Positions 54,552 through 63,404 of a stretch of DNA of 64,000 nt are shown one piece after another. The notes under the pieces were generated by a model that saw nothing but the letters and a program-made list of their open reading frames with translations, was not told the origin of the DNA and did no database searches. Source of the stretch: Salinivirgaceae bacterium (lineage in GTDB: Bacteria > Bacteroidota > Bacteroidia > Bacteroidales > SZUA-534). The stretch is taken from NCBI GenBank assembly GCA_017474765.1, contig JAFVGW010000012.1:62001-126000 (forward strand). The letters run 5' to 3'. Made by a program: the position numbers and the translations under genes. How positions within the stretch are numbered: the stretch's first letter is position 1; every line of letters begins with the position of its first letter.

Positions 54552-54650
54552 CAAACGGTTCAATTATGGAGCAGATTTTACTGGCGCAAAATTATAAAAT
54601 AGTATGGATTTGAAAGGTTCGGACGAAGAAAAACCTGCCAAATAGGCAAA

Positions 54651-54684
54651 AAAAGAGGGAGAAGATGTTTGTTTCTCCTCCCTC
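54651..54684 (-). terminator. Terminator of dnaN
   Basis: Minus-strand GAGGGAGGAGAA / TTCTCCCTC (9 bp with a bulge) followed by TTTTTTT, 20 nt after the dnaN stop. Confidence 0.85.
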
Positions 54685-54703
54685 GAGTATGTTTTCGGCC
54701 GTA

Positions 54704-55828
54704 TCAGTTGATGCTCATCGGCATCAGAATCATCAGCACGTCCTCGTCGACCGACGACTGGTTGAGCGGCACGAACTTGCCTGGTCTGGTGGAGTCGGAC
54801 AAGTTGACAACAACCTCGTCGCAGTTGAGGTTCGACAAGATTTGAATCAGATAGGTTGAGCAGAATCCAATCTCCATGTCGTCGCCTTCGAACTGGCATT
54901 TCACGCGCTCGTGGGCCGATATTGAAAAATCGATGTCCTGAGCTGAAACGGTGAGCTGGTTGGCAGTAATCGACAGCTTGATGAGGTTGCTTGCCTGATT
55001 CGAAAATATTGAAACGCGGCGCAGACAGTTGCAGAGTTCGAGACGGTCGACAATCAGCTTGCGCGGCGAATCGTTAGGAATGATGGCCTGATAGTTGGGG
55101 TAAGAGCCCTCAATCAGGCGGCAAATCAGCGTATATTCATTGAATTCGATGACGGCCTCCTGCTTGTTGAACGACAGAGTTACCTGCGCATCGGTTTTCG
55201 GCAGGATGTTTTTCAGCAGGTTGGCGGGTTTTTGCGGGAAGATGAACGAGCTGTCGCCTTCGGTCTGCACATCGGCGCGGCCGTAGCATACAAGCTTGTG
55301 GGCGTCGGTGGCGACGAACTTGATTTTTCCCTCAGAAATCTCAAAGAAGATACCTGTCAGGGCGGGGCGAATATCGTCGGTCATTGCAGCGAAAAGTGTT
55401 TTTGAAACGCCCTGCAGCAGAGTGTCGGACGACATGCGTATCACGCTGACGTTTTCGCGCTGCGAGTTGATTTGCGGGAAATCGTCGCCGTTTTGGCCAA
55501 GCACACTGAACTTTCCGTTTTCCGACACAATGTCGACACTGAAAGTCTGGTTGTTGATATTGAAAGTCAGCGGTTGCTCGGGGAATTCCTTCAGAATGTC
55601 GGTCAGGCGTTTGGCATCAATGGCTATGGTACCGTTGTCAGATGCGTTTTCGACATCAATTGTGGTAATCATGGTTGTTTCAACATCTGACGCTGTGATT
55701 GTCAGCTTGTCGTCCTCAAGTTTGAACAGAAAATTGTTGAGGATTTCCATTGTGTTTTTTGAAGCTATTACACGGCTCACCGCCTGCAAATGGTTCAAAA
55801 GCTGCGTGCTTGATACGATAAAATTCAT
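54704..55828 (-). CDS. dnaN: DNA polymerase III beta sliding clamp
   Basis: 374 residues, three repeated clamp domains. It encircles DNA as a dimer and tethers polymerase III. Visible features are MNFIVSSTQLLNHLQAVSRVIASKNTMEILNNFLF at the start, ASDVETTMITTIDVE, FVATDAHKLVCY in domain II and the C-terminal MILMPMSIN, the hydrophobic pocket end bound by partner proteins. It is not next to dnaA or recF here, as in many Bacteroidota. A TAATTTTG box on the minus strand (55875-55882) is the likely promoter. Confidence 0.96.
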   Translation of the reverse strand: MNFIVSSTQLLNHLQAVSRVIASKNTMEILNNFLFKLEDDKLTITASDVETTMITTIDVENASDNGTIAIDAKRLTDILKEFPEQPLTFNINNQTFSVDIVSENGKFSVLGQNGDDFPQINSQRENVSVIRMSSDTLLQGVSKTLFAAMTDDIRPALTGIFFEISEGKIKFVATDAHKLVCYGRADVQTEGDSSFIFPQKPANLLKNILPKTDAQVTLSFNKQEAVIEFNEYTLICRLIEGSYPNYQAIIPNDSPRKLIVDRLELCNCLRRVSIFSNQASNLIKLSITANQLTVSAQDIDFSISAHERVKCQFEGDDMEIGFCSTYLIQILSNLNCDEVVVNLSDSTRPGKFVPLNQSSVDEDVLMILMPMSIN

Positions 55829-56186
55829 GTTAACTTATTTTTAGATTAATCCGAATTCAATTATTCGGCGCGGCCAAAATTATAAAAATTGTTGAGACCG
55901 ACGAAACAATTTTAGAGCTGTGTTTTAAAAAATCTCCTTTGAATAATATAGTGAACCAGGAGCAGAGTGCGGGGCCTGCAGATGGCATGATTCGAATGAA
56001 AAACAGCGCGAATCTCGCCGAAAAAGCCGTAAGTCGTTGCCGACAGAGGCCAGAAAACACTGCGCGGCAAATCCGCCATGCGCTTGCAATGGGCTGATAC
56101 CAAAATAATTATGTCAACTTTTCAAGAATATGCATATAGTATTGTAAAAACAATTACTTTTGCACCCTCAAAAAATTGGGCTAAAG
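55829..56186. other. Divergent region between dnaN and typA
   Basis: 358 nt. Left side: dnaN -7 box (TAATTTTG, minus, 55875-55882). Right side: typA -7 box (TACTTTTG, plus, 56155-56162). Between them, 55951-56097 is GC-richer than its flanks and open for 48 codons from a GTG, but no promoter or family was recognised. No DnaA boxes were noticed. Confidence 0.4.
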
Positions 56187-57995
56187 ATGAAGCAAATCAG
56201 AAACATTGCAATCATTGCACACGTCGACCACGGAAAAACCACATTAGTTGACAAAATCTTGTTGCAAACCAAGCAGTTCAAGGAGCACGCCGCCGGCGAA
56301 CTCTTTCTCGACAACAACGACCTTGAGCGAGAGCGCGGCATAACCATCCTGTCGAAAAACGTTTCGATGGTTTACAAGGGTGTGAAAATCAACATTATCG
56401 ACACTCCGGGGCACTCCGATTTTGGTGGCGAGGTTGAGCGCGTGCTGAACATGGCCGACGGCGTTCTGCTTTTGGTTGACGCCTTCGAAGGCCCGATGCC
56501 GCAGACACGTTTCGTGCTTCAGAAAGCCCTGCAAATCGGCTTGAAGCCAATTGTGGTCATCAACAAGGTTGACAAGCAGAACTGCCGCCCCGACGAAGTT
56601 TGCGAGCAGGTGTTCGAGCTGATGTTCCAACTCGACGCCAACGAGGACCAGCTGGATTTCCCGGTTATCTACGGCTCGGCAAAGAACGGCTGGATGACCG
56701 ACGACCTGAAAAAGCCGTCGACCGACATGCTGCCGCTGCTTGAAGCCATCTTGAAATATATTCCCGAACCGCACGCCGAAAATGGTTCGCTGCAGATGCT
56801 CATCACATCGCTCGACTACTCGTCGTATGTGGGCCGGATTGCTGTGGGCCGCGTCCACCGTGGCACCATCCACTCGGGCGAGCAAATCAGCCTTTGCAAG
56901 CGCGATGGCTCAATTGTGAAATCGCGCGTGAAGGAGCTCTACGTGTTCGAGGGAATGGGCAAGGCAAAGGTTGAGCAGGTTGAGGCCGGCGACATCTGCG
57001 CCGTGATGGGCATTGAGGGTTTTGAAATCGGCGACACCATTGCCGACAACGAGAACCCTGACGCTCTGCCGCCAATCGCAGTTGACGAGCCGACAATGAG
57101 TATGTTGTTCACAATCAACAACTCGCCATTCTTTGGCAAGGACGGCAAATTTGTGACTTCGCGCCACCTGAAAGAGCGTCTTGAAAAAGAGCTGGAAAAG
57201 AACCTGGCGCTGCGTGTTGAGCCGACTGACTCAGCCGATGCGTTCACCGTTTACGGCCGCGGCGTGCTTCACTTGTCCATTCTGATTGAGACAATGCGCC
57301 GCGAGGGCTACGAGCTGCAAGTTGGTCAGCCACAGGTGATTATAAAGGAAATTGACGGTGAAAAATGCGAGCCTGTTGAGGAACTCACCATCGACCTGCC
57401 TGAAGACTGCTCGGGCAAGGCCATTGAGATGGTGACACGCCGCAAGGGCGAGCTGCTGAATATGGACCGCAAGGGCGACCGCGTTCACTTGGATTTCAAA
57501 ATTCCGTCGCGCGGCATTATCGGCCTGTCGAGCAATATGATGACCGCCACCGCCGGCGAGGCTGTGATTGCACACCGCTTCATCGATTTTGAGCCTTACA
57601 AGGGCGAGATTGAGAAACGCATCAACGGCTCGCTGATTGTGATGGAAAGCGGAACAAGCATCGCGTACGCGCTCAACAAGCTGCAAGACCGCGGCAAATT
57701 CTTCATCGAGCCGATGGAGGAGGTTTACGCCGGGCAGGTTATCGGCGAAAGCACCCGCCCGGGCGACATCGTGATAAACGTGACCAAGACAAAGAAACTC
57801 ACCAATATGCGTGCTTCGGGCTCCGATGAGAAGGTGAGCATTGCGCCGGTGAAATTCTCGCTCGAAGAGGCGCTTGAGTACATTCAAAAAGATGAATATG
57901 TGGAAATTACCCCGCACTCAATGCGTCTGCGCAAGATTATTCTCGACGAAACCGAGCGCAAGCGCGCCAACATGCGCGAGCAGAGTTTGGCGTAG
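56187..57995 (+). CDS. typA: Ribosome-associated GTPase TypA/BipA
   Basis: 602 residues. BipA binds the ribosome like EF-G and supports 50S assembly and stress or cold growth. The GTPase domain shows [15 protein letters not shown], the RGITILSKN switch, [16 protein letters not shown] and NKVDKQN. Domain III/V regions ([32 protein letters not shown]) and the BipA-specific C-terminal domain ([45 protein letters not shown]) follow. The ATG at 56187 is used; the upstream TTG falls in the promoter. Confidence 0.95.
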   Translation: MKQIRNIAIIAHVDHGKTTLVDKILLQTKQFKEHAAGELFLDNNDLERERGITILSKNVSMVYKGVKINIIDTPGHSDFGGEVERVLNMADGVLLLVDAFEGPMPQTRFVLQKALQIGLKPIVVINKVDKQNCRPDEVCEQVFELMFQLDANEDQLDFPVIYGSAKNGWMTDDLKKPSTDMLPLLEAILKYIPEPHAENGSLQMLITSLDYSSYVGRIAVGRVHRGTIHSGEQISLCKRDGSIVKSRVKELYVFEGMGKAKVEQVEAGDICAVMGIEGFEIGDTIADNENPDALPPIAVDEPTMSMLFTINNSPFFGKDGKFVTSRHLKERLEKELEKNLALRVEPTDSADAFTVYGRGVLHLSILIETMRREGYELQVGQPQVIIKEIDGEKCEPVEELTIDLPEDCSGKAIEMVTRRKGELLNMDRKGDRVHLDFKIPSRGIIGLSSNMMTATAGEAVIAHRFIDFEPYKGEIEKRINGSLIVMESGTSIAYALNKLQDRGKFFIEPMEEVYAGQVIGESTRPGDIVINVTKTKKLTNMRASGSDEKVSIAPVKFSLEEALEYIQKDEYVEITPHSMRLRKIILDETERKRANMREQSLA

Positions 57996-58145
57996 ATTTG
58001 GTGAATCGGTTAACTGTTTAAACGGTGAATTGGTGAATCGGTTAAAGGTTTAATCGATTCGCTGTTTAACAGGTTTAAAGTTTGGCGTTTCGATTTCCGA
58101 CAGTTATCGGGATAGAGAGTTTAGTTTCTAAACCCTCTCATCCGC

Positions 58146-58880
58146 TTACATCATCATGCCAAGGAGTTCGTCTTTTTTGCGGCGTGAGACTTCAACTGTG
58201 GAGCCGTCGGCCATGACGACGCTGCCGCCGTCGCCGCCAGAGTTGTTGTATTTGTCGATGTGGCGGGTGTTTATGAGGTGCGATTTGTGAACGCGGATGA
58301 AACCCCGGTCGGCAAACAATTCTTCGTAGGTTTTTAGATTCTTCGACACTAAATAGTTGTTTCCGCCCATAATGGAGAAGCGGGTATAGACGCCGTCGGC
58401 CTCGCAGCGGATAATGTCATCGACTTTGACAAACTGTATGCCGTCGCCCACGGGCAGACCTATTTTCTCGAAACTGTTGATGTTCGACAGCAGCTCGTCG
58501 ATGCGGTTGTCGGAGCGCTTTTTGCTGACATCGGCCTGCAGTTTCTCGACGGTTTCAATGAACAAATCGGGGTCGATGGGTTTCAGCAGGTAGTCGGCCG
58601 CGCTGTATTTGATGGCTTTCAGGGCGTACTGGTCGAACGATGTGCAGAAGACGACCTTGAAGGTGCGCTGCGGCAGCATCTCGAGGAGGTTGAAACCTGT
58701 GCCGTCCTGCATCTGAATATCGAGAAAAACAACATCGGGATTGCTTTTGGTAATGAGTTTGACGCCGCTTTTCACGGAGTCGGCTTCACCGCATAGCTCA
58801 ATATCGTGGCAAAACGAGGTGAGGAAACTCTTAATCACATCGCGGCCGCTTTGCTCGTCGTCAATTATTGCAACTTTCAT
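58146..58880 (-). CDS. LytTR-type response regulator (no adjacent kinase)
   Basis: 244 residues. Residues 1-120 are a receiver domain: IIDDEQSG acidic pocket, phosphoacceptor Asp54 in VVFLDIQM, Thr/Ser switch in CTSFDQYALKAIKY, and Lys in YLLKPID. Residues ~148-244 are a LytTR DNA-binding domain (IIRCEADGVYTRF, FIRVHKSHLINTRHID, VEVSRRKKDEL). Such regulators usually act with a LytS/YehU-type histidine kinase, but none is encoded within this window beside it. The ATG at 58880 precedes the first receiver strand directly. Confidence 0.92.
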   Translation of the reverse strand: MKVAIIDDEQSGRDVIKSFLTSFCHDIELCGEADSVKSGVKLITKSNPDVVFLDIQMQDGTGFNLLEMLPQRTFKVVFCTSFDQYALKAIKYSAADYLLKPIDPDLFIETVEKLQADVSKKRSDNRIDELLSNINSFEKIGLPVGDGIQFVKVDDIIRCEADGVYTRFSIMGGNNYLVSKNLKTYEELFADRGFIRVHKSHLINTRHIDKYNNSGGDGGSVVMADGSTVEVSRRKKDELLGMMM

Positions 58881-58967
58881 AACATCAAATGTATGGATAT
58901 TTTGGGAAAATGCAAGAAACAAGGCGAGATTTTAAGAGAATCTCGGAGAATGATTAATTATTCTGAT

Positions 58968-58997
58968 GAATCTGATAAAATCGGTTAGAGATAAAAA
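58968..58997 (+). repeat. 30-bp direct repeat, left copy
   Basis: It begins GAATCTGATAAAATCGG. The copy at 60303-60332 differs at 2 of 30 positions and has the same orientation. A third partial copy is at 60341-60358 (TTCGGTTAGAGACAAAAA). Confidence 0.8.
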
Positions 58998-59000
58998 CGC

Positions 59001-59022
59001 AGGGGCGATGAAAATCGCCCCT
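59001..59022. terminator. Perfect hairpin, probable terminator
   Basis: AGGGGCGAT / GAAA / ATCGCCCCT: nine perfect pairs closed by a GAAA tetraloop, then ATTTTATT. No gene reads into it closely on the plus strand; it may insulate the KilA-N gene. Confidence 0.6.
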
Positions 59023-59177
59023 ATTTTATTGTTGCATGCCCTGACGGGCAGAAATTTTTAAAAAATTTAAAAACAAAATTATTTAAAATCAATCAATTAC
59101 GAATTTTGTTAAATTTTTAAACCAAATTTTCTAATAATTTCTCGCGAAGCGATAACACTGTTTTTGGGCTATTGTTT

Positions 59178-59211
59178 TTTGGAAACGAAAATCCGACATT
59201 TGGAAACGAAA
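59178..59211 (+). promoter_or_regulatory. Two 13-nt direct repeats next to the KilA-N promoter
   Basis: TTTGGAAACGAAA occurs at 59178-59190 and 59199-59211, a 21-nt period (two helix turns). The second copy abuts the -7 box TACATTTG (59212-59219). The arrangement suits binding of a regulator along one DNA face. The binding protein is unknown; the KilA-N product itself is a candidate. Confidence 0.5.
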
Positions 59212-59224
59212 TACATTTGCACTA

Positions 59225-60091
59225 ATGGGTAAAATAAAGAGTGACACACTGCATGTACAAGGTATTGAAGTGGAAATCTACACCGAGGACTACCGCAATG
59301 AGTACATCTCGCTGACCGACATAGCTCGCTACCGCAACAGCGACGACCCGCGCTTTGCCATTCAAAACTGGATGCGCAACCGTAATACCATCGAGTTTCT
59401 TGGTCTTTGGGAAAGCCTCCATAACCCTGCGTTTAACCGTGTGCAATTCGATACGTTTAAAATTGATGCTGGACTCAACCGCTTTGTGATGACACCCTCG
59501 AAATGGATAGAACAGACTAATGCCATTGGAATAGTCAGCAAGGCGGGCCGCTACGGTGGTGGCACCTATGCTCATAGCGATATAGCCATGGAATTTGCCT
59601 CTTGGATTTCGGCTGAGTTCAAACTCTATCTGATGAAGGACTATCGTCGACTGAAATACGACGAAAACTCTCGCCTGTCGCTCTCGTGGAACCTCAACCG
59701 CGAAATATCAAAACTCAACTACCGCGTCCACACTGACGCCATACAACAAAACCTTCTGCCTCCTGAACTGACCAAGGAGCAGCAGGCGTTTGTCTATGCC
59801 GACGAGGCTGACATTCTCAATGTGGCTCTTTTTGGTATGACGGCGGCTCAATGGCGGATGCAGAACCAAGGACGCAAAGGTAACATACGTGACTATGCAA
59901 CGCTACAGCAACTCCTTGTTTTGGCCAATATGGAATCGTACAATGCACTGCTTATTGAACAGAAGCAACCGCAGTATGAACGACTGGTGGCACTGCGACA
60001 GATGGCCGTCAGACAATTGCAGGTGCTTTCATCGCTCGATGTCTCAAGTCTCCCACAGTTGCCATCATCCACAAATGAACCAATATCTTAA
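59225..60091 (+). CDS. KilA-N domain protein
   Basis: 288 residues. The N-terminal ~110 residues are a KilA-N domain (YISLTDIARYRNSDDPRFAIQNWMRNRNTIEFLGLWESLHNPAFN...), a predicted nucleic-acid-binding fold found in phage and mobile-element proteins. A second block, VMTPSKWIEQTNAIGIVSKAGRYGGGTYAHSDIAMEFASWISAEFKLYL, is the usual continuation. The C-terminal half is helical. It is cytosolic. Gut Bacteroidota carry many such genes in variable regions; the role is unknown. It is flanked by two pairs of repeats, has its own -7 box, and is followed by non-coding AT-rich sequence. Confidence 0.85.
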   Translation: MGKIKSDTLHVQGIEVEIYTEDYRNEYISLTDIARYRNSDDPRFAIQNWMRNRNTIEFLGLWESLHNPAFNRVQFDTFKIDAGLNRFVMTPSKWIEQTNAIGIVSKAGRYGGGTYAHSDIAMEFASWISAEFKLYLMKDYRRLKYDENSRLSLSWNLNREISKLNYRVHTDAIQQNLLPPELTKEQQAFVYADEADILNVALFGMTAAQWRMQNQGRKGNIRDYATLQQLLVLANMESYNALLIEQKQPQYERLVALRQMAVRQLQVLSSLDVSSLPQLPSSTNEPIS

Positions 60092-60441
60092 CCACTATAT
60101 CATGTCCCCCAACATCCCACACTTTGATTGTTGAATCCATTTAAGTTATAAGTATTGGAAGTTTTAAGTTATAAGTTTTAGGAGTTTTAAGTTTATGGTG
60201 GTATGCCCTGACGGGCAATTTATTTCTAACCAAACTTATCCAACTGAATCCAAATAAAATAGGTTTAGTTCGGGTTCATTTGGTTAGAAATAAAATCGGA
60301 TTGAATCTGATATAATCGGTTAGAGACAAAAATCAAAAAATTCGGTTAGAGACAAAAAATCCGCGTTTTGGGCTCGAAAATCGCTCAAAAAATGGTCGAT
60401 TTTGGGTCATTTTTGTCCATTTTCAAAAACCGTTCGTTAAG
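60092..60441. other. Repeat-bearing intergenic region right of the KilA-N gene
   Basis: 350 nt. AAGTTATAAGT occurs twice (60143-60153 and 60166-60176) within a short AT-rich near-tandem array to ~60195. Then come TGCCCTGACGGGCA (60204-60217), the 30-bp repeat (60303-60332) and its partial copy (60341-60358). No gene is seen. Confidence 0.6.
60303..60332 (+). repeat. 30-bp direct repeat, right copy
   Basis: Matches 58968-58997 at 28 of 30 positions. Together with the palindrome copies it encloses the KilA-N gene in about 1.36 kb. Confidence 0.8.
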
Positions 60442-60690
60442 TCAAACCCGCCGTTCATACGGAACATTATCGCCGTCTATCACAACAATGGCGCGAACGT
60501 GGTTGGGCATAACCACCCATAACGGAATTCCGCTGTATGGATAATGTGCCGAAACATTCCGAATCTGTTCTTCGACATATTCCCCAATTTCTGACAAATG
60601 CATTTCGCCGTTTGTTATTTCGCCCAAATAATGCCCGCGCCCTGCGATATTTTTTTCATTGCGTTTTTTCGTGTGTTGATAGACAGCCAC
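60442..60690 (-). pseudogene. Relic of an IS200-like/REP-associated (Y1) transposase
   Basis: 82 codons open from a GTG, preceded in frame by a TAG. The segment GHYLGEITNGEMHLSEIGEYVEEQIRNV ... PLWVVMPNHVRAIVVIDGDNVPYERR matches the middle of REP-associated tyrosine transposases of Bacteroidota. Two things show it is dead: both ends are missing (no start region and no catalytic Tyr part), and the HUH metal motif NHxH has become NHVR. The frame stops right after ERRV. Intact members are about 180-250 residues. Confidence 0.75.
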
Positions 60691-60725
60691 TGCCTACTGC
60701 GCACAGGATGACAAATTGGGTTTCT

Positions 60726-61865
60726 TTATGGATTGCATTCATCATCCGAAATCATCTTTTTCATATCCTCTTCGGGTGGCAGCAATTCCATAAGACGCTC
60801 CTGCATACTTTTATATGTGGCCACGCCCATCGGTTTCAGATAGTCTTGAAGAACGTATTCAACGTACGCCTTATCGGCTTTTTTACAAAGAATGATGCCG
60901 ACTGACGGGTTTTCGCCTGGCAGTTTCTCGTCATCGTCGAGAATGCGCAGATATGCTGCAAGCTGCCCTAAATACGACGGCTTGAATTGCCCCTTTTTCA
61001 ACTCGACAACCACAAGTGCCTGCCGCTCGCGGTTGAAGAAAAGCAGGTCAATCCAATGGTCGTGCCCCAACTTATCGTAATGAACCTGATGCCCCTTATA
61101 GGTGAATGCCTTGCCGAAAGTAAGTATGAAGTTCTTGATATTCATAACAATACGGCTCTCAATCACCCGTTCGTCAATATCCATTGGGTCGGAAACATCA
61201 ATGTCTTCAACGTTTATGTAATCAAGCAGATACGAATCTTTGAATGTCTGCAAGGTGCGCAGAGCCAATTGCTTGTCGGGTATCGCTTTAAAAAAGTTGT
61301 TGGGCAGTTTGTCGCGGCGGCCGTAAACATCTGATTTTATCATCGCTTCCAACTCATCGGCTTTCAAGCGGTGCTGATAGGCCATTTGAACGTAATATTT
61401 TCGTTCTTCATACTCTTTTGCATAGCGGAATATGGCCACGTGATGAGTGAAGGATATGTTCAGAAACTCTGTCAAAGGAAATAAGTTGTCGTTTGTAAAC
61501 CGAAGTTGCCGAATGGCATTATCCTTAGAATCAGATGGTTGCAATTCGGTAGTTTGAACTACCGAATTTACCTCAATATCTTTCCACGCCTCGTAGAATC
61601 GGCGCATAAGTTTGATATTCTCCTCAGAAAAACCCTTAAGGCCTGGAAGTTCCGATTTCAGCAGTTGGCTAATCTGTGATATTGCGCCCGTTCCCCAAAA
61701 GCCTTTGCGCGAGTTTTCGGCCACAAAACGGCCAATGCCGTAATAGAGCAACAGCTGCTCGTGGTTGACCATCTGCACAGCCCGTGCCTGACTTTGCAGA
61801 ATGGCTGTCTTGATGGCTTTTACCGCCGAAAGCAGTTCTGTTGAAATATTGGCATTTCCATTCAT
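60726..61865 (-). CDS. YhcG/DUF1016-type PD-(D/E)XK nuclease
   Basis: 379 residues. The N-terminal DUF1016 part (LLLYYGIGRFVAENSRKGFWGTGAISQISQLLKSELPGLKGFSEENIKLMRRFYEAW) and the C-terminal nuclease core (GHDHWIDLLFFNRERQALVVVELKKGQFKPSYLGQL, with Asp and ELK catalytic residues) are complete. Such proteins are thought to act on DNA, perhaps in junction processing or defence; the function is unsettled. The ATG at 61865 starts the conserved part, and a full promoter lies upstream. It lies between a transposase relic and a REP-like palindrome, so it is in a variable locus. Confidence 0.88.
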   Translation of the reverse strand: MNGNANISTELLSAVKAIKTAILQSQARAVQMVNHEQLLLYYGIGRFVAENSRKGFWGTGAISQISQLLKSELPGLKGFSEENIKLMRRFYEAWKDIEVNSVVQTTELQPSDSKDNAIRQLRFTNDNLFPLTEFLNISFTHHVAIFRYAKEYEERKYYVQMAYQHRLKADELEAMIKSDVYGRRDKLPNNFFKAIPDKQLALRTLQTFKDSYLLDYINVEDIDVSDPMDIDERVIESRIVMNIKNFILTFGKAFTYKGHQVHYDKLGHDHWIDLLFFNRERQALVVVELKKGQFKPSYLGQLAAYLRILDDDEKLPGENPSVGIILCKKADKAYVEYVLQDYLKPMGVATYKSMQERLMELLPPEEDMKKMISDDECNP

Positions 61866-61933
61866 AGCAGTTTTGGTTTTGACATTGTGCACTAAGCAAT
61901 ATCTTATTCTTTTGCATCGCCTTTTTTGTTTCA

Positions 61934-61963
61934 CAAACATACAATTTTATGCCAAGAAAGCAA
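61934..61963 (-). promoter_or_regulatory. Promoter of the YhcG-type nuclease gene
   Basis: Minus-strand TTG (61961-61963), 19-nt spacer, TATGTTTG (61934-61941), giving a leader of about 60 nt. Confidence 0.7.
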
Positions 61964-62000
61964 CAATCACCGCCACAATGCCCACCCTCGCCGCCTGCAC

Positions 62001-62028
62001 AAACGTGGCGCGCCGCGTCTCTACGTTT
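62001..62028. repeat. REP-like palindromic element
   Basis: AAACGT and ACGTTT at the ends enclose GGCGCGCC and CGCGTCTCT. On the minus strand it reads GTAGAGACGCGGCGCGCC, a GC-rich palindrome-like unit unlike its AT-rich surroundings. This is the kind of element mobilised by REP-associated transposases, a relic of which lies 1.3 kb away. Confidence 0.45.
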
Positions 62029-62235
62029 GGTGCCCCCGATTTACCCCCGCACGCCTCCATTCCCTACAGCCCCACGGTATTTTTCATTGCGTTTTTTCCT
62101 TCACGGATGGCCCTAATAATCAATACACCAATAAAAAATATTGTTATTTTTGTTCGTGGTTATTGACGGAAAACGAATTTCTATAGGAATTACGGCTATC
62201 AATGAGCGGATTTATAACTTAAAGTTTAGTCAAAT

Positions 62236-62643
62236 ATGAAGAATTTTGGTGTAATAATACTTATCGCTTTGGTTAGCCTTTGTTCGTGTAAAAGGGGGAA
62301 CACATCGTGGCACCACCTTTTGCGGCCTGCAAGTAAGGCTCTCGATATTAAAGAAGACAAACATGCCGCATCTTATACTATGGATTTGACACCCAAAGTG
62401 TTATCTAAAGAAGAACTAGCTGATTCCGCTGAGTTTAAGTGCTACCACGTAAAATTACAACTGCCGCAAGACACAATGGCCTATCTCGCTCTTAATCGAG
62501 TTGGCCTGCCTGGTGTTATCGGCATTGAAGAAATTCCCTATGCAAAGGTGGAAGTTGATTTCTTCCTGCACAACGACACTGTAAACAAATATGATTCAGC
62601 TGTTTGGGGTTACAAAAACGGACGCCCATTGAAACCTGATTAA
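62236..62643 (+). CDS. Small lipoprotein of unknown function
   Basis: 135 residues. The lipoprotein signal MKNFGVIILIALVSLCSCKRG puts the lipidated Cys at about residue 17 or 19. The mature part has a beta-rich middle (FKCYHVKLQLPQDTMAYLALNR...GIEEIPYAKVEVDFFLHND). No family recognised. It converges with the next gene, 5 nt between the stops. A TATTTTTG box at 62145-62152 may be its promoter. Confidence 0.65.
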   Translation: MKNFGVIILIALVSLCSCKRGNTSWHHLLRPASKALDIKEDKHAASYTMDLTPKVLSKEELADSAEFKCYHVKLQLPQDTMAYLALNRVGLPGVIGIEEIPYAKVEVDFFLHNDTVNKYDSAVWGYKNGRPLKPD

Positions 62644-62648
62644 TTTCA

Positions 62649-63404
62649 TTATCCCCTTTCTTCTATCACGCGATATTTTTTCATCATCTCTAACACTTCT
62701 GGGTTAGGATTCTTGGGGTCGAGTTCAAAAACGTCCTCTTCGCCTGTGTAGAATTTCTCTAAAGAAAATTCTATGCAGTCGGGATGTAGATACTTGCGAC
62801 GCAAGATAATTTTGTCAATGAATTTTTTAGGAATGATATTTATCTTGAATAATCCATCTTTATAATCTCCAACCGTTATCATCTTTAAATCTTCTTGCGG
62901 TATTGTTGCAATAATTTCTTTGTACTTGTCAGACACTTCAATATACCCTGGATATTTATCGTGATAACCAATGTGTCCAATACCTGCATCTACATAACCG
63001 TTGCATTCTATACCATTTATCACTATGCTTGATGTGTATTCATAAAAGGATTCCACCTCGGATTGACGGATGATATGAAAGGGACCAATTGTGTTGACAA
63101 ACTCTTCTCCTAGTCTCATTATGCCATCTTCAATTTTTGACAAGAATTGATCTAAATCAATACTTGTAAAGCACATTCCATCAATGGCACATCCGTCAAT
63201 AAAACTATTTCGTGATATAAGACTATAGTATTTTCCTCTATATTCATAATTCAAAAGATTCCCATCGTGACACAAATCTTTTATGAAAATGATATTCTTA
63301 ATATCCTCACTATTATTAAATGGCCACGATTTAACATAAAACTCTTCTTCCCTAATTTGAACATAAGGGAATGATTCTATTTTCCTAATTATTGTTTTAT
63401 CCAT
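62649..63404 (-). CDS. Uncharacterised cytosolic protein
   Basis: 251 residues, acidic, no signal peptide. It contains several beta-rich stretches (YEYRGKYYSLISRNSFIDG, GIECNGYVDAGIGHIGYHDKYPGYIEVS) and a charged end. Its start overlaps the end of the upstream frameshifted secreted gene by 16 nt, so the two are translated together. A secreted protein followed by an overlapping cytosolic one could be an effector and its immunity protein, but there is no family evidence. No relation to the immunity-like genes at 24678-28601 was seen. Confidence 0.6.
   Translation of the reverse strand: MDKTIIRKIESFPYVQIREEEFYVKSWPFNNSEDIKNIIFIKDLCHDGNLLNYEYRGKYYSLISRNSFIDGCAIDGMCFTSIDLDQFLSKIEDGIMRLGEEFVNTIGPFHIIRQSEVESFYEYTSSIVINGIECNGYVDAGIGHIGYHDKYPGYIEVSDKYKEIIATIPQEDLKMITVGDYKDGLFKINIIPKKFIDKIILRRKYLHPDCIEFSLEKFYTGEEDVFELDPKNPNPEVLEMMKKYRVIEERG

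Larger units (their letters stand above)
58881..59224. other. Repeat-bearing intergenic region left of the KilA-N gene
   Basis: 344 nt, AT-rich. In order: the LytTR gene upstream region; a 30-bp repeat (58968-58997) that recurs at 60303-60332; a GC hairpin (59001-59022); a palindrome TGCCCTGACGGGCA (59037-59050) that recurs at 60204-60217; a long A/T stretch; and a promoter region with two 13-nt direct repeats. No gene is seen. Confidence 0.6.
61866..62235. other. Intergenic region upstream of the YhcG gene with REP-like sequence
   Basis: 370 nt. It holds the YhcG promoter (minus), a GC-rich patch (~61965-62075) with a palindromic core, the stretch TTTTTCATTGCGTTTTTTC (62080-62098) that also occurs at 60652-60670 inside the transposase relic, and a TATTTTTG box (62145-62152) for the next gene. 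No intact gene is seen. Confidence 0.5.

Noticed and set aside
55829..56186. A replication origin next to dnaN.
   Set aside because: No dnaA, recF or gyrB neighbours and no DnaA boxes were noticed; dnaN stands alone in many Bacteroidota.
58000..58045. GGTGAATCGGTTAA repeated twice after typA as a regulatory element.
   Set aside because: It lies downstream of the stop in simple AT-rich sequence between convergent genes, and similar loose strings occur elsewhere (for example near 34270). No function supported.
60442..62028. A complete insertion sequence spanning the transposase relic and the palindrome.
   Set aside because: No terminal inverted repeats or target duplications were found, and the transposase is missing both ends and its HUH motif.
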